Of a DNA stretch of 64,000 nt, positions 1-11,862 are shown one piece after another. A model generated the notes under the pieces. It made no database searches. It was not told where the DNA came from and saw only the letters and a program-made list of their open reading frames with translations. Origin of the DNA: Urophycis tenuis. Its lineage: Eukaryota; Chordata; Actinopteri; Gadiformes; Phycidae. The DNA is taken from contig JAXIVH010000002.1 in assembly GCA_036785325.1 (NCBI GenBank), positions 8,020,947 to 8,084,946 on the forward strand, in the 5' to 3' direction. Each line of letters opens with the position of its first letter. Within the stretch, counting starts at the first letter, position 1. A program made the position numbers and the translations under genes.

Positions 1-2580
1 TTGGGCTGCTGATGCACGGTGGGGGTGTCTGGGCCGTCTGGAGCGAGACGCGACCAGGGTGCCCAAGAGCAGAACATTCAAAGAAGAAACATTTGACTAC
101 ATCAGTTGTGATTTCAGGTAAAAAACCTGAAGTCTGAAAAAGAGCAGCTGAACTTGGGACATAATTACGACATAATTTAATATAATCACTAGTTTAGTCA
201 GCTGTACTTACAATAAACTGTGAGATTGCATGTGGAGAATCCATGGTTGTTAAAATTGCTGACATTGCAACTGTATTCTCCAGAGTCCGTCCTGTTCACA
301 TCTTTGACAATCAACATTGAATTGTTTTGTTGAAATTCAATTTTGTCACTCGGCACCAGTGGTTTGCCATCTTTTGTCCACTGTTTTGCCATGCCGGCGT
401 CTCCATCATCACAAAATAACACGACATTACCCTGCCCCTCTATTGATGATGTGGGACAGTTGAGCGTCGGGGCTGGGACTTTGGCTGTAAATGAGAAAAA
501 GTTTAAAACGCAGCACGTATTGAGCTAGCCTGACATCGCCAGACCAATTTTCAATTGGTCACAAAGGCGCTGACATCTACATTACATCTACATCATATCT
601 ACATTAAATCTACATCTACATCTACATTGTCCAGTTAATAGATGGAGATGGGTAAAGACTCAATGTTGGGGCCAGTTGTGGGATATACTGTGATTAACTC
701 CCTCACCATTACCTCATGTTTTGCACTGTGTTTTAACTGATAATCCATATTTCACCTCGCTTTTTTTTTTATTTTTTTTTTATTTTTTTTTTTAACATTT
801 TTGTAGTACTTTGTTTTAAGTCGTTGTTTATTTTTACACATTCTTTGGCAATGTAAATGTTTTTTTCCATACCCATCTTTTTTTTAATCGAATTGAAGAC
901 AGACAGACAGACAGACTGACTGACTGACTGACTGACTGACCAATTGATTGATTGATTGATTTAAATCACAGAGGCCCATCCAAGGACAGGATGAAGAGTA
1001 CAAACCGTTGAGTGTGTAGACCGTGGACACCACCAACCCAGTGAGGGCATTCCTAGCGGTGCAGTTGTAGTTGCCCAGGTGTGTTTCATTCAGTTTAGCA
1101 ATAGCATAATCAGGACCGTGGACCGGGGACCCTTTGAACTCCCAGGTGAGCGTAGCTGCTGGCAGGGACTCAGAAGCACAGCTCAGAGTGACTGGCTTTC
1201 CCTCTACGGCTGGATTGGGCTGCTGATGCACGGTGGGGGTGTCTGGGCCGTCTGGAGCGAGACGCGACCAGGGTGCCCAAGAGCAGAACATTCAAAGAAG
1301 AAACATTTGACTACATCAGTTGTGATTTCAGGTAAAAAACCTGAAGTCTGAAAAAGCGCAGCTAACCTTGGGACATAATTACGATATAATGACAATATAA
1401 TCACTAGTTTAGCTAGCTGTACTTACAATAAACTGTGAGATTGCATGTGGAGAATCTATGGTTGTTAAAATTGCTGACATCGCAACTGTATTCTCCAGAG
1501 TCCATCCTGTTCACATCTTTGACAATCAACATTGAATTGTTTTGTTGAAATTCAATTTTGTCACTCGGCACCAGTGGTTTGCCATCTTTTGTCCACTGTT
1601 TTGCCATGCCGGCGTCTCCATCATCACACAATAACGTGACATGATCCTCCCCCTCTATTGATGTGGTACAGTTGAGCGTCGGGGGTGGGACTTTGGCTGT
1701 GAATGAGAAAAAGTTTAAAACGCAGCACGTATTGAGTGAGCCTTACATCGCCGGACCAATTTTCAATGCGTCGCAAGGGCGCTGACATCTACATTACATC
1801 TACATCTACATCTACATTGTCCAGTTAATAGATGGAGATGGGTAAAGACTTAATGCAGGGCCCAGTTGTGGGATATACAGTGATTCACTCCCTCACCATT
1901 ACCTCATGTTTTGCACTGTACTTGATCTGATAATCCATATTTCACCACGCTTTTATACTTTTTTTGTAGTACTTTGATGTATTTCTTTGTTTATTTTTGT
2001 TCAACATGCTTTGGCAATGTAAATGTTTTATTTCCATGCGGGCGGATGGACAGACGGACGGACGGACAGATAGGAATGAATGGATAGATCCAGTGCCTTG
2101 TTGAAGTCACAGAGTCCCATCCAAGGAACAGGATGGACAACCATTGAGGAGAACCATTGAGTGTGTCGACCGTGGACACCACCACCCCAGTGAGGGCATA
2201 GCTAGCGGTACGATTACGATATCATGGAAATACAATCACAACTTCAGTCAGCTGTACTTACAAGAAACTGTGAGCTTGCATGTGGAGACTCCGTGGTCGT
2301 GAGTATTGCTGACATAGCAACTGTATTCTCCAGAGTCCGTCCTGTTCACATCGTTGATCATCAATACTGAATTGTTTCGCAGAAATTCAATTCTGTCATT
2401 CGCCACCAGTAGTTTGCCATCTTTTGTCCAATGTTTAGCCATGCCAGCGTCTCCATCATCACACAATAACGTGACATGACTCTCCCCCTCTATTGATGTG
2501 GGACAGTTGAGCGTCGGGGGTGGGACTTTGGCTGTGAATGAGAAAAAGTTTAAAACGCAGCATGTATTGAGCTAGCCTGA
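1..2580. repeat. tandem duplication of an A-B Ig exon unit (about 1.2 kb)
   Basis: Positions 1-142 are identical to 1215-1356, and similarity continues through the type-A exon (212-484 versus 1427-1696) and its flanks, giving a unit of about 1214 bases. A third, older and partly deleted copy covers about 2030-2580. The near identity, including introns, indicates a recent duplication, or an assembly effect that read depth could exclude. Confidence 0.85.
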
Positions 2581-3661
2581 CATCGCCGGACCAATTTGTA
2601 ATTGGTTGCAAGGGAGCTGATCGAAATGTCTCTTGATGCCAATTGGATCGACCTATAACCAATCAGAGCAAATAAACGTATACATGAGTCCAACAAACCG
2701 GGTACCGCCCACTTTTTTGACACATCCGGGCATTTTTAGGTGAAACTACCCGGAAATATTTGAATGGGGGTCTATGAGAATTTCAGCGCATTACATTTCT
2801 GAACTTCACCCAAGTATTATATATAGCCATTTATACCGATCTAATGCTATGGCCAGACAGCAGACCAGTTATACCAACTCTCTTCCAAGTCCTGACCGGT
2901 GTCGCTCTTTAGAAAAACTTAAATTAATCGGCAATGTCAGATGTCCCTTCACGCTGGAATCTGGTCTCGGGGCGAACGAGACGAGTGGCCAGAGGTGGAC
3001 TACGGGGACATATGGAACTACCTAAGCAATGAATGTATGAATCACGAATGAAGATGAGGGCACCAAAACAATCTATTTTCATTCAAGTCAAGTCACTTTT
3101 ATTTTTATAGCGCATTTAACATGCAGAGTGCAACCATGATAGCACTAGTGCTAGGTGGTGCAGGCTAACAGAGCTGTACTATGACATGTAATTACAGCTC
3201 CTAGTAGTTCGCAAAGTTTAATTCATTCCTTCATTATTTTAGATTAGACATATTTAACATCGAACATCAACTGATTTTAGCTACTAATCTGTAACGAAGT
3301 GTTTGCCCCAGACGTAAACAAATGTAGACGCCGGGTCCCACAGCCTCCCATCGGGATTCTCTCTTCCGATTGCCTGGAGCCACAAACCCCTTCTTTTCCC
3401 TTCCCTTTCTTTTTGTGGCAACATACTAAATCGCAAATCCTAATTTTTTGTTGTTAGCATTGTGAAATACAACACAGCAGCTTTTAGGGATGGTGCCTGC
3501 ACATGGAAATAGCCTACTGTTCTATCAACAGTAATAGCCGAGTGCCTACTTCCTTCACCTAAAAGAGGGCGTGGACGTTTTGGGGCTCATTAGCATATCG
3601 CTGGTGACGAGACGCTGGACTCATCGTCTCGTCACCAGCGATATGCTAATGAGTCCCAGAA

Positions 3662-3759
<98 letters not shown>

Positions 3760-4537
3760 TTATTTTTTTATTTTTTTATTTTTTAAAGGCGTACCCGTAA
3801 AACTTTGAACGGTGACCGCGAACATTTTCCTTACTGCAGCCGCAGCCATCACAACAGACATGCGCGAACCATTGATGAAATGAAGCGAATATAAAAGAGA
3901 GAACGTAGCCTACGTATAAAATGATTGCCGATCATTGTTAAATGTTTTGTTCACATACATACGGACCCGTTCGACGAGGCTACTGCAGCCACAAAGTTTA
4001 AATAGAAAGTCCACGTTGACTAGTCTGATTGTAATGGAAGGTTAAACAACGATGAAAGGGGAAACTTGTACTCACGATGCACCTCCAGCTCGGTGCGTCC
4101 CATCATGAACTGTGCTGAGGGAGGAAGGATGGACACAACGTACTCCCCAGCATCCTCATTGGTCAGGTTCCTGAGCTCCAGGGAGCCAGTGTCTCTGTAC
4201 AAGTGAATCCGGTCCGCATATGTTGGGTCGACTTCGTTGTTCCCATTAGTTGACGTGATTATAGCAGACCCGTTGACCGTCCAGGACACAGACAGGAACG
4301 GGACGCTCGTTGGTTCAATGGTTGTTGTGAACGTCGTATTCATTCCATGGATTCCGTACACGCTGCCACCGAGGATGCTCCCAAAGCACAGATCTAAAAA
4401 TTAAGATATTTATAAGATGATTATAGAGTATATTGTACAGTTAGAGATCTGATTACAGTCAGAATAATAAGTCTGCATTTGTATTTCTTACCTGTTGTTA
4501 GAAGCACAAGTGTTATTCTGAGGAAATTAGGATTCAT
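1..4537 (-). CDS. CEACAM-like Ig-superfamily gene, partial (3' end beyond window)
   Basis: Exons read on the minus strand: signal peptide 4537-4492 (starts MNPNFLRITLVLLTTG), N domain 4393-4076, then Ig exons 2531-2262, 1696-1427, 1251-1006, 484-212, and the start of another at 37. All junctions are phase 1, have AG acceptors and GT donors, and the joined frame is open. The N domain (about 106 residues) has the strand-F pattern NEDAGEYVVS but no B-F cysteine pair. The later domains have it (TLLCDDG...GEYSC; VTLSCAS...GNYNC). Two Ig types alternate: type A (about 90 residues, begins PKVP or AKVP) and type B (82 residues, begins YGPDTP). Likely a cell-surface adhesion or immune receptor of the CEACAM type. 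Its membrane anchor lies outside the window. The donor of the exon at 1006 is weak (GTTTGT). Family call firm; exact orthology unknown. Confidence 0.8.
2153..2213 (-). pseudogene. truncated type-B Ig exon remnant
   Basis: The minus strand here matches the 3' part of the type-B exon at 1006-1251 (ALTG.VVSTV.TLNG), but the first two-thirds is missing. The break lies about 50 bases from the donor of the exon at 2262. There is no acceptor in the expected place, so the exon is probably skipped. That would join two type-A exons (2262 and 1696), both phase 1, and keep the frame. Confidence 0.7.
3082..3220. repeat. fragment of a common fish interspersed repeat
   Basis: The sequence around 3088-3121 (a stretch reading TTTATTTTTATAGCGCATTT) resembles the start of the element at 45927. 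No coding capacity is visible. The rest of 2540-4075 is intron of the minus-strand CEACAM-like gene. Confidence 0.45.
3586..3653. repeat. perfect 29-base inverted repeat with 10-base loop
   Basis: The left arm 3586-3614 is exactly the reverse complement of 3625-3653; the loop is 3615-3624. It sits directly beside the long TTA tract. It lies in an intron of the minus-strand gene and would fold into a strong hairpin. Confidence 0.95.
3661..3763. repeat. (TTA)n microsatellite, about 100 bases
   Basis: Near-perfect trinucleotide run with one interruption near 3722, inside an intron of the minus-strand CEACAM-like gene. Confidence 0.97.
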
Positions 4538-5052
4538 GGTGAGGCAGACGTCTTTCCCCTTTGTGCAGCAAATTACATTCTGCTTTTTATACGTTCCTTC
4601 CATCTTATAGTACGCCAAATAAAACAGGTGTGCCCTACCGGTGCAATATAGTGACTTGGTTTTATGGGGTTTACTGTTCATAGAGTTAGAGATGCATTTA
4701 AAGATGAGCTACGCTCCAGAAAGACTTTACGCGCAACAAACGCCATCTCGTCTCCCAGTAATCACGTCAATGTGGCGTAAGGTCCACCAGGTGTCGCAGG
4801 AGGACGGGACGGTTCTGTCATTAACTCCCGTGGGGGTGTGGTTACCTTTGCAACACTTACATATTTCCCGATGTCACAAATGGTTATTGCAGCTTTAGCC
4901 TCTGGAGACATGTCATACTGAGTGGATCTCTACCTTAACGCATTAGTTGGGAGATTATCTTCCTCGGTAGAATTACATTTCCTTCTTTTTTTCCATCCCA
5001 ACCTAATTAGTCTGTACTTACTAAAGCAGCGACCGTTGTCTCGATTTGGAAA
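4538..5052. promoter_or_regulatory. shared upstream region of two divergent CEACAM-like genes
   Basis: Only 515 bases separate the start codons of the head-to-head genes at 4537 (minus) and 5053 (plus). A TATAAAAA box on the minus strand occupies 4584-4591, about 50 bases upstream of the minus-strand ATG, which implies a very short 5' leader. I see no TATA box for the plus-strand gene. Confidence 0.55.
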
Positions 5053-5169
5053 ATGGATTTATCACATTGCTATTGCCTGGTTGCTGTATGTCTGGCTTTT
5101 ACAGGTAAGAATGGAAGTTCAAGAGCATGCGTATGTATGTATGTATGTATGTATGTATGTATGTATGTA

Positions 5170-5240
<71 letters not shown>

Positions 5241-6056
5241 GTATGTTTTTCATTTATAACTTAAAATGCAACACATTGAGCTATAGCGCAATCCATATTT
5301 ACGTCATATTTAAGTGTTGATTCAAATTTCTCTGATTCAAGTTTCTCTGACCCTCTTATCGGCCTTGACATTTAATGTGTAACCTGTCCAAATTGGTACC
5401 TCTCTTTTCCAGGTTCTAGCATCGGGGCAGGTGTGCTGCCAGATCTCCTCCATGGAGCTGTGGGACGAAGTGTCATGTTTAATACAACACAAAGTCCACC
5501 AGAAACGCCATTCCTTTCAGTGGCATGGCTTCGTCGTTTTGAAAATAACACATTCAATTCTATCATAACATCAACGGGTGACATTGACATGATTACCCCC
5601 AGTTATGCTGGCAGGGTCAATTTGACCAGATCTACTGGATCTTTGGAGCTCTCAAACTTGACTCTAGATGACAGCGGAGTATACAGTCTGACGATGATTC
5701 CTCAACCTGGACATCCAATAACTGGTGAATGCACACTGCAGGTGCATGGTGAGTAGAACAGAGGGATGAAGGTAGTGCCTACCTTCTTGGATCGATTCCC
5801 ATCCACCGCATTTAGATTATTGAGAGAAGGGATCATGATGATATACATATATATTCTACATATCCTTATATTATAAAGAACTGGCTTCCAGTAGCATGTG
5901 AGTACAACATAGTTCTGCAAACTGCTGTAAAATGCACAAAAAAAAATGGTTTGCTTTTAGTGAAGAAAAATAACAAGTGCAACCGAGATGTTCTAGTCAG
6001 TAAGCAGATGGCATTTGATGGACAGTATTGTTATATACTAGTTAATTCAGTGTATT

Positions 6057-6087
<31 letters not shown>

Positions 6088-8239
6088 CACCACCACGACT
6101 CCCACAGAGCCAGTCTCCAATGTGACGCTGACCCCCAGCACCACAGACCTGCTGGAGCTCATCAGCTCTGTGAGTCTGTACTGCAACAGCTCCACCGGCA
6201 CCTCCCTGTCTTACCGCTGGATGAATGACAGCTCTGAGGTCAATGCATCAAGTGTTGGGGTTCAGATCAGCGACAGGGGCGCCGTCCTCACCGTACTCAA
6301 CGTGACCCGCTACGACCGGGGGCCGTACCGGTGCCGTGTGTTCAACCCAGCCAGTACCGAAACCAGTGACCCATTAACACTGTACCCCAGCTGTAAGTTA
6401 CTGACCCACGTGCCTTCCCTTTTACATTCTACATGCATGTGAAACATTATGGTATGTAGGGCTTTCAAGTTGAACCATAGCAACTGCATTCATGGTAATG
6501 CTGACCTGACTCTGCAAAATGTGGGCCCAATCTCAATTCTCTATCTTACCCCTTCCCCTTGCCCCTTCCCCTTCCCCTACGTCTTGGCCCTTGAAACAGA
6601 GTGTTAAGGGCTAGGGGTAAGAACATGCCCCTATGAATTGAGACAACACTCGGTACGGTTACGTCATCATACATCTTTTTCAGTTATTACGGTTTTGAAT
6701 TTCATTGATGTTCAGAAACAATGTCTTTGTTAACCAACATTTCTCTTTATTTACAATTATGAATGGCGACAACATTGAACGCATGACTCCCACGCAGCGT
6801 ATTTTGATTTCAGACATTTCTGCTCGTTTTCGTGCCGAAAACTTATCAGCTGCCGGGTTTCCTCCGGCGTCCCTGTGTGAAAAAGGACGATATATGTAAA
6901 GCACTTATCGATGTCTCTAGTTGTCTACACTGATATCAAACGGAATTCGCTGCTAATTAAGTTTTGTAAACTAGACATGCATGGAGTTCATTGCTAGTCA
7001 GAGAAATGCAGTTGTGCACTCAGCAATGTAACGTTCGCATATCGATTTTCAAAAAAGTTTTGATTAAGAATATGGTTGCAAATATATAGGTACAGGACTG
7101 TTTAGAGCACAAAACAATACTGTCGTAAATTTTAAATCAATTATTTCAGCCGAAAATACTTACATTTATGGGACTCTCGTGGAGATCTGGCCACAATTGT
7201 TGCCGGTTGCGCATTGTAATGGGTACCCCTTGGTTTCAAGTAAGCTCCCGATCTTACTTGGTTTCAAGGGGTGTCTACCCCTTCCCCTTGGCCCTACCCC
7301 TCGATCGAAATGAGAATTGAGATAGCCCTTCGTCTCACGTAAACGCGCAAAACCAAGGGGAAGGGGTAAGGGGAAGGGGTAAGATAGAGAATTGAGATTG
7401 GGCCGTGGTAGTAATACAAACAAAAATCAGCCAACCTCCCCATGGCTTGTAGTAGCTCTTTGCTAAACATGTATCACACTATAGTCAGCTCAGGGAAGAC
7501 CCATTCACCAATTGTGCCACCTTAAAGAAGGCTCAATCAACACGTTGTCTTGCCCTGCCACCCGTGTGGCCACCTCTACTCTACTCCCCAGTACCTGGCC
7601 AGAACTCCATCTGCAAAACATATTTAGCTAGAGACAGTTAATAATAATAAACATAATAATACTTTATAATAATAGTTTGTTTTCTATCACAACCCTGAGG
7701 ACTAGCTCCAGTTGCAGTTAAATCATGGCAGGACTACTCTGCTGTCTGTGAACTGGAACTGATTTTCTCTGTCATAACCTGTCTCCGTCTATTATATGGT
7801 TAAACAGCTCTAGTCTATCCATACTGAAGACATGCAGCATATGTAGCGAATGATTAGCCTATGATGTGCTCAAGAAATAATGAATTTGTTGTGCAAATCA
7901 TTTTTACTCTAGTTTTTGTTGTTTTTTTGTCATGTGTTTTGAATCCGAGTGTGTCAATATCTGGGTTTCAGATGGACCAGAAAACATTAGAATTACAGGT
8001 CCAGCAGAGATAGAGGACGGTCAGATGCTGAAGTTGCACTGCTGCGTTGAATCCTCACCTACTGCCAAATTCACTTGGAAAAATGGAACAGAGATAATCA
8101 GCCATGGAGCTGAGTTTTCTAAAAATGTGACACTTTCTGACAGTGGGAACTTCACATGTCAAGCAGAGAACGATGTTACTAACGTCACTGTATCTGCTGT
8201 GCATCGCTTATCTGTAACAGGTACTGTCAATGTTTTATT

Positions 8240-8274
<35 letters not shown>

Positions 8275-9073
8275 AACATTTGTATGTATATTTGTATGTT
8301 CATCTTTTGTATGTTTTCAGAAATCACTCCTCCTGATGGATTGTCAGCTGGTGCTATTGCTGGTATAGCCATTGCATTGATAGTAGTCGTGGTGTTAGTG
8401 GGAGCACTGCTGTATCGTGTCTACGTTGGCAGGTAAGCACCAGTACAGAACAACACCCCGCATGTCAATCATGCAAACAACGACCTCGTGTTCTGACACC
8501 TGAGGAGTCTATTCACTAAATAATTACCTCAATAAATGAAGCAAACCCACGTAGAAAGCCTTTTTAGTGAAGAAAAATATATATAAAACTCTCCCATTCA
8601 TGCTAATTTAGAAGTCACGTTGGTTCTTGAATAAGTTTGCATAGGTAGTTATACTTAGTTATACATAATAACTAACATAGTTATGAGTTATACAACACAA
8701 GTACACAAGTAAAATATAAACATTGCAACGATGAGTTTGTAAGCATCAATGAAAAGTTTAATTCATACATTTACGAATTTTTACAAAAACAAGATTGCCA
8801 CACTTGTAATAGTGTTATGATTAGCATTATCATAGTATTTTGTGGTAGTATTTTGAAATGTAATGAAAGTTCCATTGATGAATCCAGAATTGAAGTCTAA
8901 ACGTATAACGCGGTTCTTCACAGAACCACCAAGAAAGATTCCAACTTCAACATCCAAAGGGCCTCCACCAACGGTAGCTTTGTGTGTGCGTCTGTCTGTC
9001 TGTCTGTCTGTCTGTCTGTGTGTGTGTGTGTGTCTGTGTGTGTGTGTGTATATCTGCGTGTGTTTGCATTCTA

Positions 9074-9115
<42 letters not shown>

Positions 9116-9572
9116 CTGCGTGTGTATGTTTGTGTTTACCTGCATACAAGTGTGAGTGTGTAAACAGTACATAATATATCCAGTATATCACATAAAGACG
9201 TACTATTCACAGAAAGGTACTGTTTGTCATGTGAGAAATGACTCAACACATTTCGTCTTTGTGGGTTTTTGTTCCCAGGAGTTTTAGCGAGGAACTTGAG
9301 CTTCGACTGTCAGGTAAAGATCACACATAAGCATCCTTTAGTTTACTTTTACTTTTGTCAGTATAACAACAGCAGGGCAGTGTTGCTGTTGGTTCTACCA
9401 ACATAAACGTACATATTCTACATACTCTATATACAATATCTCCCTTTTTCTCCCCAAGGATATGAACTATGCCAATATCAGCCACTTTAGGAGGAATGAC
9501 GATGTGGGCGGGAGATTGCCAACCGCAGACACATACACACTCTACTCTGACACCAGAAGGCCTGCTACTTAG
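5053..9572 (+). CDS. CEACAM-like transmembrane receptor with tyrosine-bearing tail
   Basis: Eight exons: 5053-5104 (signal peptide, starts MDLSHCYCLVAVCLAFTG), 5413-5748 (N domain), 6108-6392 (type-A Ig), 7972-8220 (type-B Ig), 8321-8432 (membrane span GAIAGIAIALIVVVVLVGAL), 8924-8973, 9279-9313 and 9459-9572 (tail). Splices are GT/AG and the joined frame is open, 410 residues. The N domain has no cysteine pair (VMFNTTQ, GVYSLTM), typical of CEACAM N domains; the A and B domains have it (SLYCNSS/YRCRV; LHCCVES/FTCQA). The tail begins with basic residues (TTKKDSNF) and carries MNYANI, close to an ITIM core, then TYTLYSD. Likely an adhesion or immune receptor that signals through tail tyrosines. 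A possible ATTAAA poly-A signal is at 9770. Exons 6-7 are short and least certain. Confidence 0.85.
5130..5240. repeat. (ATGT)n then (GT)n microsatellite
   Basis: Tetranucleotide repeat followed by a long GT run, in intron 1 of the plus-strand CEACAM-like gene. Confidence 0.95.
6059..6088 (+). repeat. poly-C tract serving as polypyrimidine tract
   Basis: Thirty cytosines end 19 bases before the exon that starts at 6108, where a polypyrimidine tract belongs. Confidence 0.9.
6524..7404 (+). mobile_element. Harbinger-like non-autonomous DNA transposon, copy 1
   Basis: An 881-base element lies in intron 3 of the plus-strand CEACAM-like gene. Terminal inverted repeats of about 37 bases start GGCCCAATCTCAATTCTC at 6524 and are mirrored to 7404. 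It is flanked by GTG on both sides (6521-6523, 7405-7407). The 3-base TSD and GG-starting ends fit PIF/Harbinger elements. It carries a short ORF (6705-6899) also found in the other two copies, and no transposase. Confidence 0.75.
8237..8272. repeat. (AC)n microsatellite
   Basis: CA run in intron 4 of the plus-strand CEACAM-like gene. Confidence 0.95.
8995..9135. repeat. (TCTG)n/(TG)n microsatellite
   Basis: Begins about 20 bases after the donor at 8974, in intron 6 of the same gene. It yields cysteine/valine-rich open frames that are not genes. Confidence 0.95.
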
Positions 9573-10592
9573 CATCCTCCTGGCGTGCTTTAGCCTCTCA
9601 CGTGGTGAGAATCACCAAGCAAGTTTGGCCAGGAATGATCCGGTCATGACTTGATAATAATTATAATTATATATTAATTCTTATTTCTCACAATTACTTC
9701 TTTCCTTGTTGTCCTTTGTGTGTATAGTTGTGTTATTATCAGTGGGACTGCCTGTATGTTTGTCACTTGATTAAATCAAACAGGTTTCCATAGAATCCTA
9801 TGTCGCCTACTCAGAAGCGTATCATAATGCATTGTAACATATTTAAATAAGATAATTTTCCCCTGCTGTGAAAAGTCATAAACAGGAAACAGGAACTTGA
9901 TTTTTGCCATTGGTCTGAATGTACACTATACTATACTATACTATACTATACTATACTATACTATACTATACTATTGACAATATACAAATGTGTGTAACTC
10001 TTTCATCAAAATGCCACTTTTGAAATACATTTTGAACACAGTATTGACAAATATGTTGTGATGGTGTTTGATTCACTTGATTCACATCGTCTCAGCCTTT
10101 TGGATATGAAAGACATTTTTTACACATCAAACAATTATGTGAGTATTTAGCATATTGCATATTGAACCAAGTCCTCTACTTCCCCTGCTAAGTCTAACCC
10201 TCTCCCCCTGTAGTTATCTAATAAGTACCCAATGTTGTTGGTGTGACAACCCTTAGTTACTTATTATTAAAGGTCAAACCAGTTTCTCCAAAAATGCACT
10301 TTCTAAACAACCTCAAACTAACTTTGCTGTGGTATAGAATCTGTTAGCCATCCAACTCATTGCCAAACATAGTTTTTCTCTGCATCTGTATGCTCTCTCC
10401 AAGTCAGACAAAGCAGTAGCCCACAACAATGGGATGTATGTGATGTGGTCGTGTTTGCCGATATTTATTTGAATTACTTGAAAATTCGACTTTTGTCAGC
10501 GACGTGATGTAGCCGAACTTCCTGGAGTTTTCGTATAATTTGAAAATGGGTATGGACCACAAGTTAATGGGAAGTTCAGAGAGACTGTGTAA
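9573..10592. other. 3' flank and intergenic; pentanucleotide repeat
   Basis: Holds the 3' untranslated region with ATTAAA at 9770-9775 and a perfect ACTAT pentanucleotide array at about 9924-9974. No gene seen up to the next transposon. Confidence 0.6.
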
Positions 10593-11528
10593 GGCCCAAT
10601 CTCAATTCTCTATCTTACCCCTTCCCCTTGCCCCTTCCTCTTCCCCTACGTCTTGGCCCTTGAAACAGAGTGTTAAGGGCTAGGGGTAAGAACATGCCCC
10701 TATGAATTGAGACAACACTCGGTACGGTTACGTCATCATACATCTTTTTCAGTTATGAAAAAAAATTTCATAACTGATTTTTTCATTTTTTCATTTTTTC
10801 ATTCATTGATGTTCAGAAACAATGTCTTTGTTAACCAACATTTCTCTTTATTTACAATTATGAATGGCTACAACATTGAACGCATGACTCCCACGCAGTG
10901 TATTTTGATTTCAGACATTTCTGCTCGTTTTCGTGCCGAAAACGTATCAGCTGCCGGGTTTCCTCCGGCGTTCCTGTGTGAAAAAGGACGATATATGTAA
11001 AGCACGTATCAATTTGTCTCTAGTTGTCTACACTGATATCAAACGGAATTCCCTGCTAATTGTGTTTAGTAAACTAGACATGCATGGAGTTCATTGCTAG
11101 TCAGAGAACTGTGTAGTTGTGCACTCAGCAATGTAACGTTCGCATATCGATTTTCAAAAAAGTTTTGATGAAGAATATGGTTGCAAATATATAGCTACAG
11201 GACTGTTTAGAGCACAAAACAATACTGTCGTAAATTTTAAATCAATTATTTCAGCCGAAAATACTTATTACTTACTTACTTACTTACATTTATGTGACTC
11301 TCGTTGAGATCTGGCCGCGATTGTTGCCGGTTGCGCATTGTAATGGGTACCCCTTGGTTTCAAGTAAGCTCCCGATCTTACTTGGTTTCAAGGGGTGTAT
11401 ACCCCTTCCCCTTGGCCCTACCCCTCGGTCGAAATGAGAATTGAGATAGCCCTTGGTCTCACGTGAAAGCGCAAAACCAAGAGGAAGGGGTAAGGGGAAG
11501 GGGTAAGATAGAGAATCGAAATTGGGCC
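10593..11528 (+). mobile_element. Harbinger-like non-autonomous transposon, copy 2
   Basis: A 936-base copy with the same inverted ends. Flanks are TAA (10590-10592) and TGA (11529-11531), a one-mismatch 3-base duplication. It contains a small T-rich expansion near 10770-10805 and an added TTAC run near 11265-11287. Confidence 0.75.
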
Positions 11529-11862
11529 TGAGACCTGACTTATGTACTACATGAAGTGAATTACCTTACAAGTGGACTGGGGTCTGGGTGTAAAAAAAAA
11601 GGTAACCAGGTTACACACAGAAACACACTAACCAACCAGCACACTCATCAACTACCTAACCTTTCATGTCACATCCTGAAGTTTTTCAGCAAAGACAATT
11701 TGTTGGTAAGTTTATGTTTTTTCTGGTTATAGATTGATTCTGTTGGGAGATTGGTGCCCTATATTTTTCTACATGTAAGGCGCTCACTCTACGTCTGATT
11801 GATAACATTAGCTAGTTAACTTGTCAGATTGTTAGCAGCATAGCCAGCCACATGTAGCAAGA

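Noticed and set aside
6705..6899. Small ORF in the Harbinger-like copies as a host gene
   Set aside because: Occurs only inside the repeated element; kept as an element feature, not a gene.
7932..7971. Alternative start MCFESECVNIWVS for the Ig exon at 7972
   Set aside because: The AG acceptor at 7970-7971 in correct phase and the preceding exon make this intronic.
8781..9191. 136-residue His-Thr-rich minus-strand frame
   Set aside because: Microsatellite translation across an intron and exon of the plus-strand gene.
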